From Defluviitaleaceae bacterium (GTDB taxonomy: Bacteria; Bacillota; Clostridia; Lachnospirales; WQUN01), in contig WRBD01000019.1 of assembly GCA_009779835.1 (NCBI GenBank), positions 1 to 48,289 on the forward strand: 48,289 nt of DNA, in the 5' to 3' direction. Both the position numbers and the translations under genes were made by a program. Below, in pieces: positions 38,501-45,414 of the stretch; the stretch's first letter is position 1; each line of letters opens with the position of its first letter. The notes beneath the pieces are model-generated. The model had not been told where the DNA came from, did not search any database, and saw only the letters and a program-made list of their open reading frames with translations.

Positions 38501-40689
38501 CCGTAAAGCTTAACCGCCGCTTGATTGCAGTCTATTGTATTAAGGTCTCTATCCCATAACTGCGTACAAATCGGGGAGGAATCTAACATCATCGTGGCTT
38601 GGGTGTATGCTTTGTGAATTTCTTCTTCGGATATCTTTCTTGCCGTAATGTCTACCAAAATACCCAATATGCCTTCGGGCTTACCGTCTTTGGTAAGAGG
38701 GGTTATATGCGCTTGGTGGGCACGGCGGGAGCCATCCGGGGCGATATACCAATATTCTTTGTAAAATGAATCATTGGTATTAAATAAATAATCGTTTTCT
38801 TCAAAAATTTCATTCAGATTTTTTTCAATCGGTGAATCTTTGTTAAAAATTGTTTTGCCGATTAAATCATATTCGACGGCATCTAATAAATCCAAAAATT
38901 TGCTGTTGCAGCTTGTATATTTGTTATTTAAATCTTTCGTGAAAACCACCGCGGGTATTGAATCATATATTGCGTTAATTGTAGCCGATTGCCCCGAAAT
39001 GGTGCTGTCTTTTCTTCTGTTTCTTTCATACACAAACCAAAAACTAAAAATTAATACAAATAAAACAATACCCGCGCCAATCGTCCACCGCCATTGTATA
39101 CGCGCTTGCTCTTCCAGCATTGCCGCGCGGTAGTCGTAAGTTCTGCGCATCCAGTCCTGTGTAATAACATCGTTATCAATCAATCCAAGTGCGGTGTCTA
39201 TAATGTCACGTAATTCTTCCGCGTTTCTGTTTATACCGAAAGTGCCGTGTTGTGCGTCGCTAAACGCAAGGTTAACCTTAAAGCCCGAAAATTCTAAAAA
39301 ATGGGTCATATATAAAAGACTGGTAGTGGAAAGCATTATCATGTCTATATCGCCGTTTTCCAACGCCGGGAACATTTCTTTCTGATCATCAAAAAGAACA
39401 TAGTTTTTATGGTCGGGAAACCATCGGAAAAACATTTCGGTATATCCGGCACCGTTTATTAAGCCAATCTTTGCGGGCATTACACCGTTGATGTTAACAG
39501 AAGGATGATTAATCGAGGATATAAGTGCCGGGTAATGTGTTATAAAAGAACGGCACGACCATAAAAGACGGTCTTCTCTTTCCGGTGTGCGTATAACTTC
39601 GGTGTGCATAAGTGCTTCCCCGTCTTTAAGCATTTGAAGCAAAGTAGAAAAATTTGTATTGTTTTCGTTAACAATTTCAAATTCCAAGCCTGTAAGTGAT
39701 TCTATCTCCCGTAAAATATCATGGGCGATTCCCTGCCATTCATTTTGACGGGTATTGAAAAAACTTACCGGATAATTATCAAATTCCGCCGCGATAGGTA
39801 TGCGCGGGTTGTCCCGTATAAACGCGCGTGCTTCCTCGCTAATCCGTGCATTAAACATGTGTTTTGTGTATTCCTGATGACCTAAATTATACAGCATATT
39901 CAAGTGAGTGATTGCGTTGCCTTCCAAAGCCTTTTGCATGATTCTGATAATCGGCTCAAGCTCCGGGTTTTGTGTTGCCAGCGAAGCGGCACTGTAAACT
40001 AACGGCAAAAAATATTCCATCTCGATATCATCGAAATTGTAAAAAACGTATACATTATTGTCTTTGGTGATAAGAGCATCAATTTCCCCGGCGTGCATAA
40101 GTTCGTATGCGTCTATGTATTCGGAAACAAAAATATACTCGAACGCACCTTCACCCGCAGCCTCTATAACGTCGGCGGCTGCTACGACTCCTTCAAGAAA
40201 CGCGTACCTGGGCAAACGGATTTCCGCTATTTCCGAAAGCTCGGTTCCCGTAAGATATATGTATACTGCCGTGCGCGTGGCAATAGTATCCGTCATTATA
40301 TAAGTTCGGCGGCGTTCTTCGTTGGGTGTAAGGTTGCCTGCAAAACTTATTTCGTGGGTGCTTAATCCGTCAAGCATTTCAGCCCATGTAAAGTGTTCGG
40401 GAATAAAAGGAACATCAAACAGCTCCGTAAGCCATTCGCATAAAAGGACGGAGAACCCGGTTATTTCATTGTCTATGTTAAGAAACGCTTCGGTATTCGG
40501 CAGTGTACCAAATACGAAATAATCAAATTGCTCTTTTATCGCTTCAACAGCAACAATATCTTCCGGCGTAACACCCGGAATATCGCGGAACGATGTAAAA
40601 AAAGTATGCTCGGGAGACGCCGCTTCCGTGCTTCGGCATCCCGTAAAAATAAGTACAATTATCGCAAATAAAATAAAATATGATTTCAT
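35539..40689 (-). CDS. Giant BvgS-like hybrid sensor kinase with two solute-binding domains
   Basis: 1716 residues. A lipoprotein-type signal with lipobox LIFTGC (C18); two SBP_bac_3-like domains (about 45-290 and 293-525); TM helix (about 532-553); two PAS domains (about 566-815); GAF (about 830-990); a PAS_3 type domain (about 1020-1150); HisKA (H1164 in MSHEIRTPMNSILGF); HATPase_c; receiver (D1463 in LIFMDIFMPVMDG); HPt (H1583 in AHRLMHNLKSNAG); and a tail shared with the small HPt protein at 15875-16390. It should sense a small solute outside the cell, as BvgS-type kinases do. First gene of a four-gene operon. The lipobox on a transmembrane kinase is notable: either an uncleaved anchor or a lipid-anchored sensor end. 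Confidence 0.92.
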   Translation of the reverse strand: MKSYFILFAIIVLIFTGCRSTEAASPEHTFFTSFRDIPGVTPEDIVAVEAIKEQFDYFVFGTLPNTEAFLNIDNEITGFSVLLCEWLTELFDVPFIPEHFTWAEMLDGLSTHEISFAGNLTPNEERRRTYIMTDTIATRTAVYIYLTGTELSEIAEIRLPRYAFLEGVVAAADVIEAAGEGAFEYIFVSEYIDAYELMHAGEIDALITKDNNVYVFYNFDDIEMEYFLPLVYSAASLATQNPELEPIIRIMQKALEGNAITHLNMLYNLGHQEYTKHMFNARISEEARAFIRDNPRIPIAAEFDNYPVSFFNTRQNEWQGIAHDILREIESLTGLEFEIVNENNTNFSTLLQMLKDGEALMHTEVIRTPEREDRLLWSCRSFITHYPALISSINHPSVNINGVMPAKIGLINGAGYTEMFFRWFPDHKNYVLFDDQKEMFPALENGDIDMIMLSTTSLLYMTHFLEFSGFKVNLAFSDAQHGTFGINRNAEELRDIIDTALGLIDNDVITQDWMRRTYDYRAAMLEEQARIQWRWTIGAGIVLFVLIFSFWFVYERNRRKDSTISGQSATINAIYDSIPAVVFTKDLNNKYTSCNSKFLDLLDAVEYDLIGKTIFNKDSPIEKNLNEIFEENDYLFNTNDSFYKEYWYIAPDGSRRAHQAHITPLTKDGKPEGILGILVDITARKISEEEIHKAYTQATMMLDSSPICTQLWDRDLNTIDCNQAAVKLYGFKDKKEYTERFIQECSPEYQPCGERSDAKAIRLANQAFEEGYVSFDWMHQMPDGETMIPAYVILARIGYMDDYIVAGYTRDLREQNQMMQRIEYRDKLLQAVNSIATILLNAEVESFNESIIRSMELMAKAVKVDCVYMWKNHIKDEQLYCSQLYEWAEAKTVFASDDMYRYEEVFPGWYDILSKGECINGLMRDMPEESQNFLSPLNVVSILVVPVFMQDRFWGFVGFDDWKKERKFSDTEISILHAGNLLFASAMTRYEKELYVRDTSLQLVDATEKSIQAEEKQRRTATRMEAIINNVPGMVYQCIYKHPEYPMVYVSAGSKKLLGYAPNEIIGIKNMLVALIHPDDDNNTVEKCEASITAGLMYDNIYRLLMPSGEIKWVWERASVLERNPDGTPYLVEGYVSDVTERWQLEEAESASRAKSNFLAVMSHEIRTPMNSILGFAELALEIAITPQVKDYLRKITDGTKWLLNIINNILDISKIESGKLELEEIPFDLQEVVSRCQSVALPLVNEKGLDLSLYVETLPGKRFLGDPLRIYQALSNLLSNAIKFTDEGVIKLSCLVKPVKNVEDVASVYFEVKDSGIGMTSEQVKRIFEPFTQADSSTTRSYGGTGLGLTITKNIAELMDSELKVESALGIGSRFSFEIMFATIDAPESKSFRTDLSTIEKPTFNSLVLVCDDNHMNQEVICDHLANVGIRTVVANNGKIGYEIVKERMERGERPFDLIFMDIFMPVMDGNEAASKIAALNTGIPIVALTANVMVSETETYKKNGMLDCLGKPFTTQELWRILLKYLKPFNGDNRINKNESFEDELYKKLQISFITNNKNLLSEIKEALAANNITIAHRLMHNLKSNAGYLGITDLQEVAAEIESLLKNELLPIPKTLMTLLESKLTSLLAELMPLINEADEPPQENNAPVISADSEKTQKLFSLLKILLENRSADCLSLLPELRAVPGTETLVHYIERYRFRLAAEALEELTGN

Positions 40690-40718
40690 AATTATAAATA
40701 CCTCGACAATTTTTTTAT

Positions 40719-40747
40719 AGTTTATCAGTAGTTAGTACAATGCGCAA
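40719..40747 (-). promoter_or_regulatory. Possible promoter of the minus-strand signalling operon
   Basis: On the minus strand TTGCGC (40747-40742), 17-bp spacer, TAAACT (40724-40719), 30 bp before the giant sensor start. Moderate match to consensus only. Confidence 0.35.
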
Positions 40748-41060
40748 GGTTTTGCTTAAGTGTGAAATTATTTCGAAAGAAAGTGAAAAATCAAATAATA
40801 GATGAGACAGTATTGACAGGTTACACATTAAGTGACATTGGGGTTTGCGGCAATTACGGTTATTTTGACATTTTTTATTTTTCTTGTTTTTCTTGAAGGG
40901 CATAAACGCGTTTTTCACGGCGCGTTTTTAATTTATTTGTATACTATATCTTAAATTTAGTATTATGTTTTTGGGAAATTTATCCGACATTATACATAGG
41001 GCATGAATGGTTTTGTCGCAGCGTGTTTTTTGTTGCGTTTATAAATTTGTATTGCCTGTC

Positions 41061-41105
41061 TATGCTTGCGATTGTTCGTAAGTATAGCTAAGCAACATAT
41101 GCTTA
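41061..41105 (+). promoter_or_regulatory. Structured 5' leader of tandem gene 1 (two overlapping hairpins)
   Basis: Hairpin I: TATGCTTGCGA / TCGTAAGTATA around loop TTGT (41061-41086, two G-T wobbles). Hairpin II: TAAGCA / TGCTTA around ACATA (41089-41105). The AAGCAAC stretch between them can also pair upstream in the second copy, so the folds may compete. It ends about 30 nt before the AAGGAAAG ribosome binding site. Confidence 0.55.
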
Positions 41106-41146
41106 ACTACAATCATAAAATCAAAAAAAGAAAGAAGGAAAGAAAC

Positions 41147-41848
41147 ATGGGTATTAATTTTGATTTAATCAATTCTATGGGTGGCAATAGAGGTGCTTGG
41201 CATGTTTATGCATCACGTCATCATATAAGCACCAAAGAAACACCTTGGACAGATGAGGAGTTTGAAGCAGGCAGAGAAAGATATGGTAATTATTATTGGG
41301 GTGAAGCCAACCGTGAGTTTTATGCTGAAGATTACTTGAATTGGCATAAAGAAAGTGCACGTCGTTGTTTGGAGCGTGCAATGAATGATAATCAATTTAG
41401 TTTTGTAATCCAAGACTTTGACCCGAATAATGTAATAGGGGGGCGAAGGGAGTTTAGCCATCAATCAAATGTCTTTCAAGTACTTGCCAATACTTTTGAA
41501 AGCCAAATGAAAAGTATTAGCTCGTTAAGAGATGCTTTTGGCGGACGTTTTCTAGGCGAGGCGGATTTGGAGGTGAGATTAAATGTGATACACGAGCAAT
41601 TTAATGAAGCGTTCCGGTCTGTTGCTGAATTGGTTCGCATATATGCATCCCAATTTGTGAAAGATGCGCAACGCGTGGCAGATGATATACTGACTGTTGG
41701 TCAATTAATCAGAAATCACATCAGTTCGGGGAATTCTGCCGATTCGATAGAAGCTATGGTAAGGAATAACAAAAAGACTGTCATGTCATTTGACGAAATG
41801 AATGACTTAGCTATGGCAGTACACCAGCAATTTAAGCTTCGTGCTTAA
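41147..41848 (+). CDS. Uncharacterised protein, tandem paralogue 1
   Basis: 233 residues; family not recognised. No signal peptide, membrane helix or known motif. The N-terminal half is rich in aromatic and charged residues (YASRHHIST, the WTDEEFEAGRERYGN segment, AEDYLNWHKE); the C-terminal half (about 115-233) is predicted helical, including GGRFLGEADLEVRLNVIHEQ, and is strongly conserved with its neighbour. ATG 41147 has AAGGAAAG upstream; an earlier in-frame ATG at 41066 lies within the hairpin leader and lacks a site. Codon use is more AT-rich than in the enzyme genes, which may indicate transfer. Its location beside a secreted beta-helix gene suggests a joint role, but function is unknown. 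Confidence 0.75.
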   Translation: MGINFDLINSMGGNRGAWHVYASRHHISTKETPWTDEEFEAGRERYGNYYWGEANREFYAEDYLNWHKESARRCLERAMNDNQFSFVIQDFDPNNVIGGRREFSHQSNVFQVLANTFESQMKSISSLRDAFGGRFLGEADLEVRLNVIHEQFNEAFRSVAELVRIYASQFVKDAQRVADDILTVGQLIRNHISSGNSADSIEAMVRNNKKTVMSFDEMNDLAMAVHQQFKLRA

Positions 41849-41870
41849 AACTTGAAAACAGAAAAACCAT

Positions 41871-41927
41871 GTTGCTTGTCTACGCTTGCGATTGTTCGTA
41901 AGTATAGTTAAGCAACATATGCTTAAC
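41871..41927 (+). promoter_or_regulatory. Structured 5' leader of tandem gene 2 (competing hairpins)
   Basis: GTTGCTT (41871-41877) can pair with AAGCAAC (41910-41916), enclosing hairpin I (41881-41906). The same AAGCA also forms hairpin II, GTTAAGCA / TGCTTAAC around ACATA (41907-41927). The two folds exclude each other, as in attenuators or riboswitch-like leaders. Confidence 0.55.
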
Positions 41928-41966
41928 AACAATCATAAAATCCAAAAAAGAAAGAAGGAAAGAAAC

Positions 41967-42668
41967 ATGGGTATTAATTTTGATTTACTTAATGCTCTAG
42001 GTAACTGTCAAGGTGCATGGAGAATTTATGCATCACGTCACCATATAAGCACCAGAGAAACTACTTGGGCAGACGAGGAGTTTGAGGCAGGTAGAACAAG
42101 ATATGGTAATTTGGATTGGGCTGAAGCCAATCGTGAACTTTATGCTGAAGACTACTTGAATTGGCATAAAGAAGCCACACGCCGTGCGGTAGAAAGCTCA
42201 ATGAATGATAATCAATTTAGTTTTATAACCCGTGACTTTGACCCGAATAATGTAATAGGAGGACGAAGGGATTTCAATCATCAGGAAAATATTTTTCAAG
42301 CACTTGCCAATACTTTTGAAAGTCAAATGAAAAGTATTAACTCGTTAAGAGATGCTTTTGGCGGACGCTTTTTAGGCGAAGCAGATTTGGAGGTTAGATT
42401 AAATGTGATACATGAACAATTTAATGAAGCGTTTCGGTCTGTTGCCGATTTAGTTCGCATATATGCGTCCCAATTTGTATCAGATGCCCAACGTGTGGCA
42501 AATGATATACTGGCTGTTGGTGAATTAATCAGAAATCACATCAGTTCGGGGAATTCTGCCGATTCGATAGAAGCTATGTTAAGGAATAACAAAAAGACCG
42601 TCATGTCATATGACGAAATGAATGACTTAGCTATGGCAGTACACCAGCAATTTAAGCTTAGTGCTTAG
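41967..42668 (+). CDS. Uncharacterised protein, tandem paralogue 2
   Basis: 233 residues, about five in six identical to paralogue 1. Changes cluster in residues 8-115 (for example the NSMGGNR to NALGNCQ stretch), while residues 116-233 differ at only about eight positions. This suggests a conserved helical core and a variable recognition or surface region. Same start context (AAGGAAAG, ATG 41967). The 39 nt between its stop and the beta-helix gene's GTG contain that gene's ribosome binding site, so they are probably co-transcribed. Confidence 0.75.
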   Translation: MGINFDLLNALGNCQGAWRIYASRHHISTRETTWADEEFEAGRTRYGNLDWAEANRELYAEDYLNWHKEATRRAVESSMNDNQFSFITRDFDPNNVIGGRRDFNHQENIFQALANTFESQMKSINSLRDAFGGRFLGEADLEVRLNVIHEQFNEAFRSVADLVRIYASQFVSDAQRVANDILAVGELIRNHISSGNSADSIEAMLRNNKKTVMSYDEMNDLAMAVHQQFKLSA

Positions 42669-42707
42669 AATCTGAAAATTGTGTTTTTATTCAAAGGAGG
42701 AATTTTT

Positions 42708-45236
42708 GTGAAGGTACGTAGATTGATGTTGTTTTTTGCGACTTCATTATTAATGATTTTTACATTTGCTGTTGTTGTAAATGCAAATACTGTTGACCCA
42801 AACAATCCGGGCAATACGACGAATACAGCATGGGCGTATAACAATAATATAGACATAACTCAGAGGTTTTCGACAACACAAATATCTCATTTTTATCGGC
42901 TAAACGTAAATGTTCCCGACCATACATTTCAATTGACATTTAATTCATCTGCAGGTGCACAAAGCACGATACTGGTTTTGAACGCAAACGGGGGAGAGCT
43001 TCATAGAATAAACGTAACGGGAGGGGAACATATATCAAATGTCACTTTGGGAAACGGTACATTTTTTATTGTAGTCGACAACAATAGCCTTCTTTCCAAC
43101 GCAAACACCTACCGCTTACGAATGCGCCCAGTAACAGTAGGTTATCTCCGTGCGATAGGCGGGCAACGTGTTGAAGTTCGTTCAACGGGTTTATATGTAG
43201 ATGATGTAAACAGACCACTTAATTATAATGTGTCGTGGATAGAAACGCATCCCCCGCCAACCAAGACAGTCTTCATTAGAACAGTAGCAAACAGTCCCCA
43301 AAACGGGTCTGTGAACTATCATTCGCAACCTCTCGAAGTTGGAAGATTTACCGGTCCCAGAGGCACAGTCAACAATGGTGTGCTTGTAACAGTAAGTAAT
43401 TTTACTGTTGAAAGACCACATCCAAACCAGCCTACACTTGTTACATCGCGTGTGAATTTTGTGTACAATTTGGGCTTAATGCGCTGGGAAGATTGTGCGA
43501 ATGGCACTTCTATAGGCTATGATCCATGGGTAGGTCATATTAGGTCTTGGACACCGGTTGATGTAAATGGTCAAGTTGCTTCCGCCCCTGTAAGCGTAGC
43601 CCGCCCGCCGCAGAATTTATCAATAAATTTTCAAAATGAAACGCTTTCAACTTCAAGCACCGCTCAAATGCAGTTTAGCACCAATGGCACAACATGGAAT
43701 AATCTTGATAGTAATTTAAACATAAGTTCAGCAATTCCCGCTGCCGGAAACGCGGCTCGTACTTTATGGGTAAGGTACGCAGGAACTAATATGGTTTTAG
43801 CGTCCTCGCCGGTGACACTTACACTTCCCGTGCGCCCATCCGCTCCAACATCGAACGTTGTACGTTTTGACGGTTTTACAGAATCCATCTTAGTTAACAA
43901 CACAATGGAGTTTCGCAGGGGAACAACAGGGGACTGGACACAAATATCTCAAGGCCAAACCAACGCACCTGTGACAGTGGGAACGGCTAATGCCACATAT
44001 CAAGTGCGTGTAAGGGGAACTGTCGGCCAATTTCCGTCTTTACCCCTTCCCGTAATCGTCCCGGCACGGAGGGTAGCCCCTAATGCAGTATACAATGCCG
44101 CATCTGATGCCATAACAGGTGTAAATAACACAATGGAGTTTAGACGTGATGGTGAAGCAACATGGACGAGCGTCACCGGCACTACTATACCAAGAAATGC
44201 ACTTGGGCACTTAGCCGTAACAGTTCATGTAAGGCTTCCCGCCACTGCCACTGCCCCTGTATCCAATGTCAGGGTTATTAATGTACCCGATAATCCCGCC
44301 GGTTTACCAACGGCAAGAAATGCACAAGAGCTTCAAAACTTAATCAATTTGGCACCGGTAAATACACCGGAAACAATCCAAATTTCAAGCGACTTTTTTA
44401 TGCCTGACAACGAGATTATAATTTCATCGGGTAAAAATATAACTCTCGTAAGCAATAATTCAACCATGCGTTTTTTATTTAAAAGAACTAATAACCGTCA
44501 GCGGCATTTTATTGTAGATGGAAATTTAACGCTGGGTAATAACATCACGATATGCGGAACTACAATCAACATTATAGGCGGTGGCGGTGTATATATAAGA
44601 AAAGGGGGTACACTGACAATGAATAACGGCAGTGTGATTCAAAACTGCCGGGCAGCATTCGGTGGGGCGGTAGAAATGGAAGACGGCTCAACTACGTTTA
44701 ATATGAATGACGGCATAATTAGGAACAATCGTGCATCGTGTGGTGGGGGTGTATATAATTGGGGCGGTTTAATAAATATGAATGGCGGTACGATTACAGG
44801 TAACCAATCGACTTGCTCAATAGGTGGTAGTATGTGTGGAGGTGGCGGTGTGTGGGTAGCCCGGCTTGTTTCCAGCCCAAGTTTCAACTTTATCATGACC
44901 GGGGGTTCAATAACGAATAACACCGCTGTTCACTCCGGCGGGGGCATTCATTCCATGCACAATTCTGCAAGAATAAGCATAGGCAATAATGCTGTGATTA
45001 CCGGCAATACGCCCGGCAACATGAACTTTTCCGGCATCACGAACTTTTCTAACGATATGAATATATCTGCATTTGAATTGGACATCAACAACGTCGATTA
45101 TTACAACATTATGATGCAACACAGGCAACAGGTGTTGCTGCAAGAATTAGATAGAGTATCGTTAGATGACGATAATATTCTTGAAGATGAATTCTTGGGT
45201 TATTGCCCGGCATTGCTCTATCCTTTTCAAGAATAG
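42708..45236 (+). CDS. Secreted right-handed beta-helix protein
   Basis: 842 residues. Signal peptide (VKVRRLMLFFATSLLMIFTFAVVVNA); a PPC-like beta domain (about 45-145: HFYRLNV, TFQLTFNSSAGAQ, NGTFFIVVDNN); a central beta-rich region with repeated NTMEFRR...W units (about 310-530); a beta-helix of short repeats (about 570-800: GGGVYIRKGGTLTMNNGS, NDGIIRNNRASCGGGV, MNGGTITGNQS, MTGGSITNNTAVHSGGGI) as in polymorphic outer-membrane-like adhesins; and an acidic C-terminal tail (LDRVSLDDDNILEDEF). There is no LPxTG, dockerin or SLH domain, so its anchoring is unclear. GTG 42708 with AAAGGAGG 7 nt upstream is chosen over ATG 42681. Likely a surface adhesin or glycan-binding protein. Confidence 0.8.
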   Translation: MKVRRLMLFFATSLLMIFTFAVVVNANTVDPNNPGNTTNTAWAYNNNIDITQRFSTTQISHFYRLNVNVPDHTFQLTFNSSAGAQSTILVLNANGGELHRINVTGGEHISNVTLGNGTFFIVVDNNSLLSNANTYRLRMRPVTVGYLRAIGGQRVEVRSTGLYVDDVNRPLNYNVSWIETHPPPTKTVFIRTVANSPQNGSVNYHSQPLEVGRFTGPRGTVNNGVLVTVSNFTVERPHPNQPTLVTSRVNFVYNLGLMRWEDCANGTSIGYDPWVGHIRSWTPVDVNGQVASAPVSVARPPQNLSINFQNETLSTSSTAQMQFSTNGTTWNNLDSNLNISSAIPAAGNAARTLWVRYAGTNMVLASSPVTLTLPVRPSAPTSNVVRFDGFTESILVNNTMEFRRGTTGDWTQISQGQTNAPVTVGTANATYQVRVRGTVGQFPSLPLPVIVPARRVAPNAVYNAASDAITGVNNTMEFRRDGEATWTSVTGTTIPRNALGHLAVTVHVRLPATATAPVSNVRVINVPDNPAGLPTARNAQELQNLINLAPVNTPETIQISSDFFMPDNEIIISSGKNITLVSNNSTMRFLFKRTNNRQRHFIVDGNLTLGNNITICGTTINIIGGGGVYIRKGGTLTMNNGSVIQNCRAAFGGAVEMEDGSTTFNMNDGIIRNNRASCGGGVYNWGGLINMNGGTITGNQSTCSIGGSMCGGGGVWVARLVSSPSFNFIMTGGSITNNTAVHSGGGIHSMHNSARISIGNNAVITGNTPGNMNFSGITNFSNDMNISAFELDINNVDYYNIMMQHRQQVLLQELDRVSLDDDNILEDEFLGYCPALLYPFQE

Positions 45237-45264
45237 TTAGTTTAAACAAATTTAAACACTCGTG

Positions 45265-45296
45265 GGGAGAACCATTCGCAAAAGGTTCTCCCTTTT
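45265..45296 (+). terminator. Terminator after the beta-helix gene
   Basis: 9-bp stem GGGAGAACC / GGTTCTCCC with a 10-nt loop, followed by TTTT. It closes the tandem-gene and beta-helix unit. Confidence 0.85.
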
Positions 45297-45328
45297 CCCA
45301 CTCTTATTTAAATTTATCATTTTATCAT

Positions 45329-45358
45329 TTGACTAATTTTACAAATTAATGTTAAAAT
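45329..45358 (+). promoter_or_regulatory. Promoter of the PHP-domain gene
   Basis: -35 TTGACT (45329-45334), 18-bp spacer, -10 TAAAAT (45353-45358), 56 bp before the start codon; AT-rich surroundings. Confidence 0.6.
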
Positions 45359-45414
45359 CAACAACGGGGAACTTTACATTTTTTTTACATACAATATAGA
45401 AGAGGAGTGGGCGT

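Larger units (their letters stand above)
40690..41146. other. Divergent intergenic region, AT-rich
   Basis: 457 bp between the minus-strand operon and the tandem genes. It holds the possible minus-strand promoter, a 7-bp hairpin AAACGCG / CGCGTTT followed by TTTTTA (40904-40930) that could end transcription, and the structured leader of the first tandem gene (41052-41146). No convincing ORF. I could not settle on a promoter for the plus-strand genes. Confidence 0.6.
41052..42668 (+). repeat. 820-bp tandem duplication (leader plus gene)
   Basis: The first copy 41052-41848 and second 41872-42668 align at an offset of exactly 820 bp, including about 95 bp of leader. The leader and the 3' half of the gene are most conserved. 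The two genes differ at about 39 of 233 residues by hand count, mostly in the N-terminal half. Confidence 0.9.

Noticed and set aside
40715-40918. 67-codon minus-strand ORF in the intergenic region
   Set aside because: Low-complexity, Lys/Asn-rich, no ribosome binding site, overlaps the likely promoter.
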